Positions 1 to 6,745 of a stretch of DNA of 13,485 bases are shown piece after piece. Made by a program: the position numbers and the translations under genes. The first letter of the stretch is position 1. Each line of letters starts with the position of its first letter. The stretch is from an uncultured Lachnospiraceae bacterium (GTDB lineage: Bacteria; Bacillota; Clostridia; Lachnospirales; Lachnospiraceae), in the NCBI GenBank assembly GCA_910588815.1, contig CAJUQY010000062.1, positions 1-13,485 on the forward strand, given 5' to 3'. The notes under the pieces were generated by a model. It was not told where the DNA came from. It did no database searches and saw nothing but the letters and a program-made list of their open reading frames with translations.

Positions 1-19
1 TAGTAACACGTTAGTAACA
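1..19. repeat. Tandem direct repeat TAGTAACA, 11-bp period
   Basis: The octamer TAGTAACA occurs at 1-8 and again at 12-19, an 11-bp period. This spacing is typical of tandem half-sites for a response regulator, but the window begins here. The element could equally be the tail of an upstream gene, since TAG TAA reads as stop codons. Function not assigned. Confidence 0.35.
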
Positions 20-67
20 AAAAATCTCCGAAAGTACAGCGTTTACAAGGGTTTCCTGTCACGATAT

Positions 68-121
68 TTAAGGAACTGTTAAGGTTTCGATAAAGACATT
101 TAAGGTTTAAACCGGTAAAAT
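68..121 (+). promoter_or_regulatory. Promoter with TTAAGG direct repeats upstream of ABC cassette
   Basis: TTAAGG occurs three times, at 68-73, 79-84 and 100-105. The steps are 11 and 21 bp, so the copies lie on about the same face of the helix. A candidate promoter is AAGACA (93-98), a 17-bp spacer and TAAAAT (116-121). The first two repeats then lie just upstream of the -35, the usual place for an OmpR-family activator, and the third lies inside the spacer. A perfect palindrome GGTTTAAACC covers 104-113. The weak -35 fits activator dependence. The repeats and spacing are seen directly. Control by a two-component regulator is inference from the architecture and from the common two-component control of FtsX-type ABC exporters in Firmicutes. 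Confidence 0.5.
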
Positions 122-145
122 GGGGCTTGTGAGAGGAGGATTTTC

Positions 146-904
146 ATGAAAGAAGTATTATTGAAGACGGAAAACCTAAGCAAGTCCTTTTCCAGCGGCG
201 GAACGATGCAGCACGTGCTGAAGAACATTGACCTGGAGATTTACAGAGGGGATTTTACGGTGATCATGGGAGCCAGCGGCGCGGGAAAGTCCACCCTGCT
301 TTACGCTCTTTCCGGAATGGATGTGCCGACCCTGGGGACCATTGCCTTTGGAAATGAGATTTTGTCGGAGAAAAACAGCGATGCCCTTGCAGTCTTCAGG
401 CGGAGACACTGCGGTTTTGTTTTCCAGCAGTCCTGCCTGATCGAAGGGATGAGCGTCATGGACAATGTATTGGCGGCAGGGCTTCTGATGAACAAGGATA
501 AAAGGGCTCTTTTGCGGCGCGCCAGAGAGCTGTTCCTCAAGGTGGACATTTTGGAGGAAACCTGGGGGAAATTTCCGGCGCAGCTTTCCGGAGGAGAGGC
601 GCAGAGGGCGGGCATTGTCCGGGCGCTGATCAATTCGCCCGAGATCCTTTTTGCCGACGAGCCCACGGGTGCTTTAAATTCCCGGACGGGCTTAAGCGTT
701 CTTGACACTCTGACGTCTTTCCACAGGCAGGGACAGAGTGTGGTCATGGTGACCCATGACATGAGATCTGCCAGAAGAGGGAACCGGATCCTGTATCTGA
801 AGGACGGAGCGGTTCTCGGGGAATGTGATCTGGGGAATTATGTCACCGGAGAGGAAAAACGCCACAGGAAGCTGAAGAGTTTCCTCACGGAAATGGGGTG
901 GTAG
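146..904 (+). CDS. ABC transporter ATP-binding protein (MacB/LolD/BceA-type)
   Basis: This is the cytoplasmic ATPase that powers the FtsX-type permease encoded next to it. All nucleotide-binding motifs are present in order. Walker A GASGAGKST is at residues 42-50, the Q-loop FVFQQ at 91-95, the signature LSGGE at 147-151, Walker B ILFADEPTGALN at 167-178 and the H-loop histidine at 204. The extended DEPTGALN after Walker B is typical of the MacB/LolD/BceA group, exporters or mechanotransmitters acting on lipids, lipoproteins or antimicrobial peptides. The 252-residue length is normal. The ATG is preceded by GAGGAGGA at 133-140. The stop codon is one base before the permease start, so the two are translationally linked. 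Substrate is unknown. No adjacent sensor kinase or regulator is visible, though one could lie left of the window. Confidence 0.93.
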   Translation: MKEVLLKTENLSKSFSSGGTMQHVLKNIDLEIYRGDFTVIMGASGAGKSTLLYALSGMDVPTLGTIAFGNEILSEKNSDALAVFRRRHCGFVFQQSCLIEGMSVMDNVLAAGLLMNKDKRALLRRARELFLKVDILEETWGKFPAQLSGGEAQRAGIVRALINSPEILFADEPTGALNSRTGLSVLDTLTSFHRQGQSVVMVTHDMRSARRGNRILYLKDGAVLGECDLGNYVTGEEKRHRKLKSFLTEMGW

Positions 905-905
905 T

Positions 906-3257
906 ATGGAAAAATGGATACTGATCGCCGGAGCCAATTTCCGCAGGGCCAAGGGCCAGACCGCAGCCATCACCCTGTTGGTCCTTCTGGCAGCCTTTAT
1001 GCTGAACCTGTGGCTGATGCTTTCTACGGATTACAAAAAGAATTTTGACCGCTATCATGACAAGCTCCATGCGGAGCATGTGACTCTTGCCCTAAACGAC
1101 AATCGCGATGCCGGGGTGCGGGAATTTCTTTCGGAAACTCTGGAGAAGGATGGGCGGACAGTGCAGTACTGCATGGATGACGGGTTCTTCATGGCCGGCT
1201 CTTTTTCTTATCACGACGGCGAGGTCAATACGGAGTTCATTATTCTGGACAAGGAGACGGCAGAGAACCGTACGATCGGGGCCATTGAGCTTCTGGGAGA
1301 AGATGACCGGTATCAGAGCGGTATCTACCTGCCCATGCTTTACCGGTCAGATGAGAAGCTTGCTGTGGGAGAAACGGTTGAGATCACCATTGGCAGCCAG
1401 GTGAAGCGCTATACGGTGTGCGGCTTTTTGAACAGCGTCATGGCCGGCTCCCACAACTGTTCCATGAGTGCGCTGGTGCTTACCGGGGATAAATATGAGG
1501 AGCTGGAGCGGGAACAGGAGCTTTGCCGGTCCACTCTGGTTTCCGTGCGGATCCGGGATAAGAAGGAGAGCCAGGAGTTTGAAGCGGATCTGAAAGAGGC
1601 GGTGTCGGCCCGATATCCGGAGATCCGGACTCAGAGCAATTCCTATACTCTTGTCTCTTCGTCTCGGTATATCTCCCAGATGATCTGCTCCGGCATCATG
1701 AGCGTCATGGCATTTTTCGTGACCCTGATCGCCCTGGTGGTGATCGCCTCCAACGTGATTCACTACATCCAGGGAAATATGAAGAATCTGGGGGCCCTGA
1801 AAGCGGTCGGTTATGAGAGCGGGCAGATTGTGGGGGCATTGCTGTTTCAGTTTTCAGGCCTTGCCCTGATGGCGGCCCTCCCCGGAATCGGGCTTTCCTA
1901 TTGCCTGTTTCCGGCAGTCAATGACATGATGATTTCCCAGACGGGGATTCCCTATGCGGTTCATTTCCTGCCGCTGCCGTTTTTTCTGGCTCTTATCACT
2001 GTCGTAGGGACGGTTTTCCTCACCGTATGGCTTTCTGCCCGCCGGATCCGCAAAATTGAGCCGATCACGGCTCTCAGGGAGGGGATACGGACCCACAGCT
2101 TCCGAAAGAACCACATCCCGCTGGAAAAAACCAGGCTTTCCCTCAGCCCGGCTCTTGCCATGAAGACGACTCTTTCCGGCATGAAGCAGAACGTGACCCT
2201 GTGTATTACCATGCTGGCTCTGTCGCTGGTGGTGGTCTTTTCCGGCCTGATGGTGGAAAACGTCATTATGGACATGGAGCCGTTTATCAACATGATTGTG
2301 GGGGAAACGGCAGATTCCTGCATCAATATCAACGCAGAGGCGGAAGAAGAATTTTTGCGGCGGATGCGGGCGGACGGCCGGGTGGAAAAGGTTTATCTTT
2401 ACAACAGCACCAATGCGCTTCCCGTGGGAGGAATCGGCCTGATGGCGACGGTAACGGACGACTTTAAGGACGTGAACAATCAGGACGTATGCGTTGAGGG
2501 GCGTTATCCACGCTATGATAATGAGATCGCGGTCGCCGCCAAATATGCCAGAGAACAGGGACTTGACGTGGGGGATGAGATCCGTATGACGGCAGAGGGG
2601 AAGGAAGAGACATATCTGATCTGCGGCCTGACTCAAATGTCCAATAATCTGGGGCGGGACTGCCTTTTTACCAGAAGCGGCTATGAACGGATCGGAACCC
2701 TCGGGGCACTCAGCTATTATATTAACCTGGCAGAAGGCGTGGATGTGGAAGCCTTTCAGGAGGAGACGGGAGCGTGGCTTAAGGAGGATATGAATGCGGC
2801 GGTCAATATTCTGGATGTGTTGGAAGGGACGGGCAGGGTGTATGTTTCCCTGATGGGCGTGCTCGTGACCGCTATTCTGGTTCTCAGTACGGCAGTCATC
2901 CTCTTTGTCCTGTACCTGCTGGTGCGCGCCATGCTGGATCGAAAAAAGCAGGAATACGGCATTTTGAAGGCTTTGGGCTTTACCACAGGGCAGCTGGTCC
3001 TGCAGACGGCTTTAAGCTTTATGCCCGCCGTGATTCTCTCCATGACGGCCGGACTGATCGTCAGCGTGCAGGCGATCAATCCGCTGATAGCCCTGTTCCT
3101 CAGCAGAATCGGGATCGTGAAATGTACGTTCAGGGTGCCTGTGGGCTTCGTGACGGCGGCCGGAGGGGCTTTATGCCTGATGGCCTTTGCCCTCGCCTGC
3201 CTGTTGTCCTTAAAAATCCGGAAGATCACGCCAAAGGAGCTTTTCACCGGAGAGTGA
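906..3257 (+). CDS. ABC transporter permease with two FtsX modules
   Basis: This is the integral membrane partner of the preceding ATPase. The 783-residue protein shows a duplicated layout. One helix at about 18-39 is followed by an extracytoplasmic domain at about 40-255, then three helices at about 262-284, 308-335 and 355-377. A fifth helix at about 430-452 is followed by a second extracytoplasmic domain at about 455-655 and three C-terminal helices. Each FtsX module carries the family's cytoplasmic coupling motif: LGALKAVGY near 295-303 and YGILKALGF in the second. The 4+4 helix design differs from the 10-helix BceB pattern and from 4-helix MacB. This resembles the double-FtsX exporters common in Firmicutes, mostly of unknown substrate. 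Identification as a permease is firm; any role in peptide resistance or envelope export is inference. Confidence 0.9.
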   Translation: MEKWILIAGANFRRAKGQTAAITLLVLLAAFMLNLWLMLSTDYKKNFDRYHDKLHAEHVTLALNDNRDAGVREFLSETLEKDGRTVQYCMDDGFFMAGSFSYHDGEVNTEFIILDKETAENRTIGAIELLGEDDRYQSGIYLPMLYRSDEKLAVGETVEITIGSQVKRYTVCGFLNSVMAGSHNCSMSALVLTGDKYEELEREQELCRSTLVSVRIRDKKESQEFEADLKEAVSARYPEIRTQSNSYTLVSSSRYISQMICSGIMSVMAFFVTLIALVVIASNVIHYIQGNMKNLGALKAVGYESGQIVGALLFQFSGLALMAALPGIGLSYCLFPAVNDMMISQTGIPYAVHFLPLPFFLALITVVGTVFLTVWLSARRIRKIEPITALREGIRTHSFRKNHIPLEKTRLSLSPALAMKTTLSGMKQNVTLCITMLALSLVVVFSGLMVENVIMDMEPFINMIVGETADSCININAEAEEEFLRRMRADGRVEKVYLYNSTNALPVGGIGLMATVTDDFKDVNNQDVCVEGRYPRYDNEIAVAAKYAREQGLDVGDEIRMTAEGKEETYLICGLTQMSNNLGRDCLFTRSGYERIGTLGALSYYINLAEGVDVEAFQEETGAWLKEDMNAAVNILDVLEGTGRVYVSLMGVLVTAILVLSTAVILFVLYLLVRAMLDRKKQEYGILKALGFTTGQLVLQTALSFMPAVILSMTAGLIVSVQAINPLIALFLSRIGIVKCTFRVPVGFVTAAGGALCLMAFALACLLSLKIRKITPKELFTGE

Positions 3258-3261
3258 GCGG

Positions 3262-3291
3262 CGGGAGGAACCCTTTTCTTCCGTATTTTTT
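3262..3291 (+). terminator. Rho-independent terminator after ABC cassette
   Basis: CGGGAGGAA (3262-3270) pairs with TTTCTTCCG (3275-3283) across the four-base loop CCCT, with two G-U pairs. TATTTTTT follows at 3284-3291. It starts 5 bp after the permease stop codon and separates the ABC cassette from the peptidase operon. Confidence 0.7.
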
Positions 3292-3331
3292 GCCAGAGTA
3301 AAAATGCGAAAACGCAAATAAAAGAATTTTC

Positions 3332-3360
3332 TTTCCACCGGAAGAATTCAGTGCTACAAT
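3332..3360 (+). promoter_or_regulatory. Promoter of the peptidase operon
   Basis: TTTCCA (3332-3337), a 17-bp spacer and TACAAT (3355-3360), with TG one base upstream giving an extended -10. Predicted transcription begins near 3367. The ATG at 3359 overlaps the -10 box, so it cannot be the start codon of a transcript made from here. This supports the ATG at 3401. Confidence 0.6.
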
Positions 3361-3400
3361 GAAATCTGTAGAAAACGAGGAAGAAGGGAAAGGGAAGACA

Positions 3401-4438
3401 ATGGGATTACCAAAGGACAGCGGCCTCCTGCTGCATGCAAAACGGCCCGCGGGCAGGCGCAATCTGATCAGCGACGTGCCCGGGGTGAAGGTGGGGAGCG
3501 CAACAATCAATGGGGGGGATGTACACACTGGCGTGACGGTGGTGCTCCCCCATGAGGGGAATCTGTTTAAAGAAAAGGTAATGGCCGGTGTTTCCGTGAT
3601 CAATGGATTCGGAAAGAGCACCGGCCTGCTCCAGATTGAGGAGCTTGGAACCATTGAGACGCCGATTGCCCTTACCAACACCTTCAGTGTGGGAACTGTT
3701 TTGGAGGCGCTCACCAGGTACATGTTGGAGCAAAATGAGGAGATCGGCGTGACTACCGGGACGGTGAACTGTGTGGTCACAGAATGCAACGACGGAAGGC
3801 TCAATGACATCCGGGGAATGCATGTGAAGGAGGGACACGTGCGTGCGGCCCTTGCGGCGGCAGGCGAGGAATTCGAGGAGGGAGCCGTCGGAGGCGGAAC
3901 AGGCATGGTCTGCCTGGGATTAAAGGGCGGGATCGGCTCTGCTTCCAGAGTGATCCGGGCGGATAATCAGGACTATGTGGTCGGAGCCCTGGTGATGACG
4001 AACTTCGGGGAGCCGGGAAACCTGGTGATCGGCGGAAGGCATTACGACACGGGGATCTGTAAGACGGCCGAAAAAAGGGACAAGGGCTCCGTCATTATTC
4101 TGATTGCCACGGATCTTCCTTTAAATGAAAGACAGCTGAAGCGGGTGGCGAAGCGCTCCATGATTGCCCTCGGCCGGGTGGGCTCCTTCTGCGGAAACGG
4201 GAGCGGCGACATTGCCATCGCTTTTTCCACAGCCAACAGACTCAGCCATTACAGCGATACAGATATCCTCCCGGTCCGGATGTTCTACGACGAACATATC
4301 GACAACGTGTTTGAGGCGGCGGTGGAAGCGGTGGAGGAGGCCGTCATAAGCTCTCTCTACCATGCTGACAGTATGATTGGAATTCGCGGCAATACGGCGA
4401 TCGGGCTGAAGGAATTTCTTGAAACATACAATCAGTAA
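3401..4438 (+). CDS. P1-family N-terminal-nucleophile aminopeptidase (DmpA/BapA-like)
   Basis: The product is a P1 (S58/DmpA) family hydrolase. Members cleave themselves into two chains and remove N-terminal residues; characterised ones act as L-aminopeptidase/D-amidase-esterase or on beta-peptides. From the 3401 start the protein is 345 residues, normal for the family. The N-terminal half has NLISDVPGVKVG (21-32) and the GAVGGGTGM loop (161-169). The expected self-cleavage point is Gly229-Ser230 in RDKGSVIILIATDLP, Ser230 becoming the nucleophile. GNGSGDIAIAFSTAN (265-279) is the conserved C-terminal block. No signal peptide is visible, so it should be cytoplasmic. I chose 3401 over an in-frame ATG at 3359 because a purine-rich GGGAAAGGGAAG precedes it and the earlier ATG lies in the promoter. 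It is first in an operon with an M55 peptidase. Family is firm; substrate is unknown. Confidence 0.92.
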   Translation: MGLPKDSGLLLHAKRPAGRRNLISDVPGVKVGSATINGGDVHTGVTVVLPHEGNLFKEKVMAGVSVINGFGKSTGLLQIEELGTIETPIALTNTFSVGTVLEALTRYMLEQNEEIGVTTGTVNCVVTECNDGRLNDIRGMHVKEGHVRAALAAAGEEFEEGAVGGGTGMVCLGLKGGIGSASRVIRADNQDYVVGALVMTNFGEPGNLVIGGRHYDTGICKTAEKRDKGSVIILIATDLPLNERQLKRVAKRSMIALGRVGSFCGNGSGDIAIAFSTANRLSHYSDTDILPVRMFYDEHIDNVFEAAVEAVEEAVISSLYHADSMIGIRGNTAIGLKEFLETYNQ

Positions 4439-4453
4439 AAAGGAGAGAACACA

Positions 4454-5257
4454 ATGGAACAGAGAACCTATTTTATCAGTGCAGACCTGGAGGGCGCCGC
4501 CGATGTGACCGCCTGGTGCGAAACGGAAAAGGGAGGGGACGGCTACGAGGAGGCCAGACTCCAGATGAGCAGGGAGGCAGCGGCCGCCTGTGAAGCTGTT
4601 TTGGCGGCGGGGTATCAGGTGGTGGTCCGGGACGGACACGAGAGCGCCAGAAACATTCTCCACGGACTTTTGCCCAGGGGGGCGAAGCTGATGCGGGGCT
4701 GGGCCTGCCATCCGGGCTCCATGATGGCCGGAATCAGTGAAAAGTATGCAGGCGCGTTATATGTGGGATATCATTCTCCGGCTGGGACCGACGGCAGCCC
4801 CCTGGCCCATACCATGGACAGAAATGAGATCCGGTGGGTAAAGATCAACGGGAAGCTTGCCTCGGAATTTACCTTGAATTCCATGTATGCGGCGCAGATG
4901 GGAGTGCCTTCTGTTTTTATCAGCGGGGATGAAACCATCTGCCGTTTGGCGGGGGAAGAGGTTCCCCAGATTCAGACCGTGGCCGTGAAGGAGTGCCGGG
5001 GCAATTCCACCTTCAATCTCCATCCGGAGGAGGCCTGTGATAAGATCAGGGCGGGAGTGGCGGAGGCATTAAAACGGCAGGCGCCGGTCCGGGAGCTGCC
5101 TGCGGAGTTTGTGCTGGAGGTGAGTCTTGTGAGGCATCAGACACTGCGGGCAGCTCTGGCCAATCCGGGCATCAGCCAAATCGACACCGACACGGTTCGC
5201 TATACGGCCCGTTCGCCGAGGGAACTGAATACGGTGCTGAGCTATATTATGGCATAA
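4454..5257 (+). CDS. M55-family zinc D-aminopeptidase (DppA-like)
   Basis: The product belongs to peptidase family M55, whose Bacillus subtilis member DppA is a zinc-dependent D-aminopeptidase cleaving D-Ala dipeptides as a ring-shaped oligomer. The residues matching the DppA metal and catalytic set are all visible: Asp11 and Glu13 (SADLEG), His62 (RDGHESARN), His107 (YVGYHSPAGT), His119 (LAHT) and Glu138 (GKLASEF). The VFISGDE block follows. At 267 residues the length is normal and the protein should be active. The start has a strong AAAAAGGAGAG RBS, and the gene begins 15 bp after the P1 peptidase stop, so they form one transcript. Unlike the B. subtilis dpp locus, no dipeptide permease is next to it. 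The substrate may thus be internal, such as recycled wall peptides, or imported elsewhere. That is inference. Confidence 0.93.
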   Translation: MEQRTYFISADLEGAADVTAWCETEKGGDGYEEARLQMSREAAAACEAVLAAGYQVVVRDGHESARNILHGLLPRGAKLMRGWACHPGSMMAGISEKYAGALYVGYHSPAGTDGSPLAHTMDRNEIRWVKINGKLASEFTLNSMYAAQMGVPSVFISGDETICRLAGEEVPQIQTVAVKECRGNSTFNLHPEEACDKIRAGVAEALKRQAPVRELPAEFVLEVSLVRHQTLRAALANPGISQIDTDTVRYTARSPRELNTVLSYIMA

Positions 5258-5294
5258 GAGATAGAGAGGGATTTCCAGAACAGGAGGTGTACCT

Positions 5295-5387
5295 ATGCCG
5301 GAAAAAGCAAGAAGAATTTTGCTGACAATAGGAATTGTATTGTCTTTAATCTCTATTTTTTTATCATTGGGCAACATTGATTTTTAA
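5295..5387 (+). CDS. 30-residue hydrophobic membrane peptide
   Basis: A short ORF of 30 codons with an ATG at 5295 and TAA at 5385-5387. It is preceded at seven bases by a perfect AGGAGG (5282-5287), one of the best ribosome sites in the window. The product begins MPEKARR, a positively charged cytoplasmic-side anchor. A helix of about 18 hydrophobic residues follows (8-25, rich in Ile, Leu, Ser and Phe), ending in the short tail GNIDF. This is the topology of a single-span small membrane protein. It lies 37 bp after the M55 stop with no terminator between, so it should be co-transcribed with the peptidases. I do not recognise a family. Possible roles are a small regulator or partner of the membrane protein encoded next, or a leader peptide. 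Against it: short ORFs can arise by chance, but RBS and topology together make that less likely. Confidence 0.6.
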   Translation: MPEKARRILLTIGIVLSLISIFLSLGNIDF

Positions 5388-5390
5388 TGA

Positions 5391-5436
5391 AACCTGATTG
5401 GAAAAGGTATAAACCCATTGCCTTTTCCTGCAGGTT
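5391..5436 (+). other. Two-part RNA hairpin between the small peptide and the acidic protein
   Basis: AACCTG (5391-5396) pairs with CAGGTT (5431-5436), and inside it GGAAAAGG (5400-5407) pairs with CCTTTTCC (5421-5428). The internal loop is 3/2 bases and the apical loop 13 bases. No U-run follows, so it is not a standard terminator. It begins three bases after the peptide stop codon. It could protect the upstream message from decay or set the expression ratio between upstream and downstream genes. An in-frame ATG at 5438 sits just after its base. Confidence 0.5.
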
Positions 5437-5482
5437 AATGATAGAATGGAGAAGGCGTATATGCCGGGAAGGCGGTAGAATT

Positions 5483-6211
5483 TTGGAAGAAAAGAAAAAG
5501 GAAGAAAGAAACGAAGCGAATGAAACGGAAGTCTATGGGACAGGCATCCGTGAATCGGGCGGTTACGAGACGGATAGCCATGAGCCGGTGACCGGTGGGA
5601 CGGCAGACGGCGGGCCTGCTGCAGAAATGGCCGGGGAGCCGGAGGCAGAAGAGAAAGAGGAGCGCCGTGGGCTTTTCGGCGCGAAAAAGAGAGAGCGGAA
5701 CGAGAAGGCGATCACGGTTATTTATGCGGTTGCGGGAGTATATCTGCTTTATACGGCTTATATGACGGTTAAGGAGTTGATTGAGGGTAAGGTAGAGCCG
5801 GGAAGAGATACGGTCATCAATATTGTCTTTACGGTGATTTTTGCCGTGGCGGCGGTCTGGATCCTGATTTCAAGCTGGAGGCTCCACAATATGCTGAAGG
5901 CAAAGGAAAAAGAAGAGGCGGAAAAATTGGCAGCCGAGATGGCGGAGCGGGGCGAGACACCGGAGGAGCCGGTGAAGGGCGGCCTGCTTGGAGGCCTTCT
6001 TGTGAAGCCGGAACTTAACACGTCTTCGGTGGCCTCCAGGGCGGCAGTGTATTACAATCCTGCCGACGAGGAGGAGGACGGCGAAAACGAGGAGGAAGAA
6101 GCAGGGCCGGAAGCTGACGGAGAGGAAAAAGAGGAGCAGAAGGCCGGCAAAGAGACGGAAGCGGAGGCTCCGGAGGGAGAAGCGGACGACAGAGGCGGCC
6201 GCGGGGAATAG
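5483..6211 (+). CDS. Two-helix membrane protein with highly acidic C-terminal tail, unknown function
   Basis: I do not recognise a family. From a TTG at 5483 the protein is 242 residues. The N-terminus is a charged, low-complexity stretch rich in Glu (1-72). Two membrane helices follow at about 75-95 (ITVIYAVAGVYLLYTAYMTV) and 111-131 (VINIVFTVIFAVAAVWILIS). Then comes a charged Lys/Glu segment likely to be helical, a Gly-rich stretch (GGLLGGLL) with VYYNPADEEE, and a tail dominated by Glu, Asp and Gly. Both ends should be cytoplasmic. The start is uncertain: TTG 5483 has GGCGG at 5471-5475, while in-frame ATGs at 5438 and 5387 lie at the base of, or before, a hairpin and lack a clear RBS. 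It ends the peptidase operon, though an internal promoter is not excluded. The hydrophobic helices make a real protein much more likely than a GC-rich artefact. Confidence 0.7.
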   Translation: MEEKKKEERNEANETEVYGTGIRESGGYETDSHEPVTGGTADGGPAAEMAGEPEAEEKEERRGLFGAKKRERNEKAITVIYAVAGVYLLYTAYMTVKELIEGKVEPGRDTVINIVFTVIFAVAAVWILISSWRLHNMLKAKEKEEAEKLAAEMAERGETPEEPVKGGLLGGLLVKPELNTSSVASRAAVYYNPADEEEDGENEEEEAGPEADGEEKEEQKAGKETEAEAPEGEADDRGGRGE

Positions 6212-6219
6212 GAGGAGTG

Positions 6220-6259
6220 GTCCCGAACCATGCGCTGCGCGTGGCTCGGGACGTTTGTT
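6220..6259 (+). terminator. Terminator after the peptidase/membrane-protein operon
   Basis: GTCCCGA (6220-6226) pairs with TCGGGAC (6246-6252). The stem continues through CCA/TGG after a single A/C mismatch, leaving an 11-base GC-rich loop. The following GTTTGTT is a short, interrupted U-tract. It starts nine bases after the stop codon, so its position supports termination although the U-run is weak. Confidence 0.6.
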
Positions 6260-6342
6260 ATGCGCAGGCTCACATAATGAGGTTTGCCCCGCCGGAGCCC
6301 AGGGATCTGCCTTACAAAAATTTTGCCCATATAAAATAATAT

Positions 6343-6371
6343 TTGATTTCTTCAGAAGGATATTATATTAT
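6343..6371 (+). promoter_or_regulatory. Promoter of the gatCAB operon
   Basis: TTGATT (6343-6348), a 17-bp spacer and TATTAT (6366-6371) lie in a strongly AT-rich block, giving predicted initiation near 6378. No T-box or riboswitch-like leader is evident in the roughly 50 bases before gatC. The operon therefore looks constitutively transcribed. Confidence 0.6.
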
Positions 6372-6425
6372 AAGAGAATGCGAAGGATATCAGGAAACTG
6401 GTTATCATAGAAAGGAGCGGGAGAC

Positions 6426-6722
6426 GTGGCGAAGAACGTGATTTCCGATGAGACCATTGAGTATGTAGGTATTTTGGCCAAGCTGGACTTATCCGGAGCG
6501 GAGAAGGAACAGGCCAAAGAGGATATGGCCAACATGCTGGATTATATTGATATGTTAAACGAATTGGATACGGCGGGAGTGGAACCCATGTCCCATGTGT
6601 TTCCGGTGCATAACGTGTTCCGGGAGGATGTGGTGTCAAACGGCGACGACAGGGAAAATATGCTGGCCAATGCACCGGAGAGGAAGGACGGCTGCTACAA
6701 GGTGCCGAAAACGGTGGAATAG
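6426..6722 (+). CDS. gatC: Asp-tRNA(Asn)/Glu-tRNA(Gln) amidotransferase subunit C
   Basis: GatC is the small subunit that wraps around and stabilises the GatA-GatB complex, which amidates misacylated Glu-tRNA(Gln) and Asp-tRNA(Asn). The 98-residue protein has the family pattern: an N-terminal helix with ISDETIEYVGILAKLDLS, then MLDYIDMLNELDTAGVEPM, and the C-terminal FREDVV segment that threads along GatA. Translation starts at a GTG at 6426 with AAGGAG (6412-6417) eight bases upstream. It is the first gene of the operon, with gatA 23 bp downstream. Confidence 0.95.
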   Translation: MAKNVISDETIEYVGILAKLDLSGAEKEQAKEDMANMLDYIDMLNELDTAGVEPMSHVFPVHNVFREDVVSNGDDRENMLANAPERKDGCYKVPKTVE

Positions 6723-6745
6723 GCCACACAGAAGGAGGAAATACC

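Noticed and set aside
1854..2636. 260-codon open frame on the minus strand inside the permease gene
   Set aside because: It lies wholly opposite a clear double-FtsX permease. The product is His/Arg-rich with no domain pattern or RBS, as expected for the complement of GC-rich coding sequence.
5387..5482. ATG 5387 or 5438 as start of the acidic membrane protein
   Set aside because: The segment would be encoded by a hairpin and is Arg/Trp/Cys-rich, unlike the rest of the protein. Neither ATG has a convincing RBS. Not fully excluded.
6253..6425. T-box or riboswitch leader before gatCAB
   Set aside because: No T-box-like conserved sequence or antiterminator/terminator pair could be seen, and the likely transcript start near 6378 leaves only about 50 leader bases.
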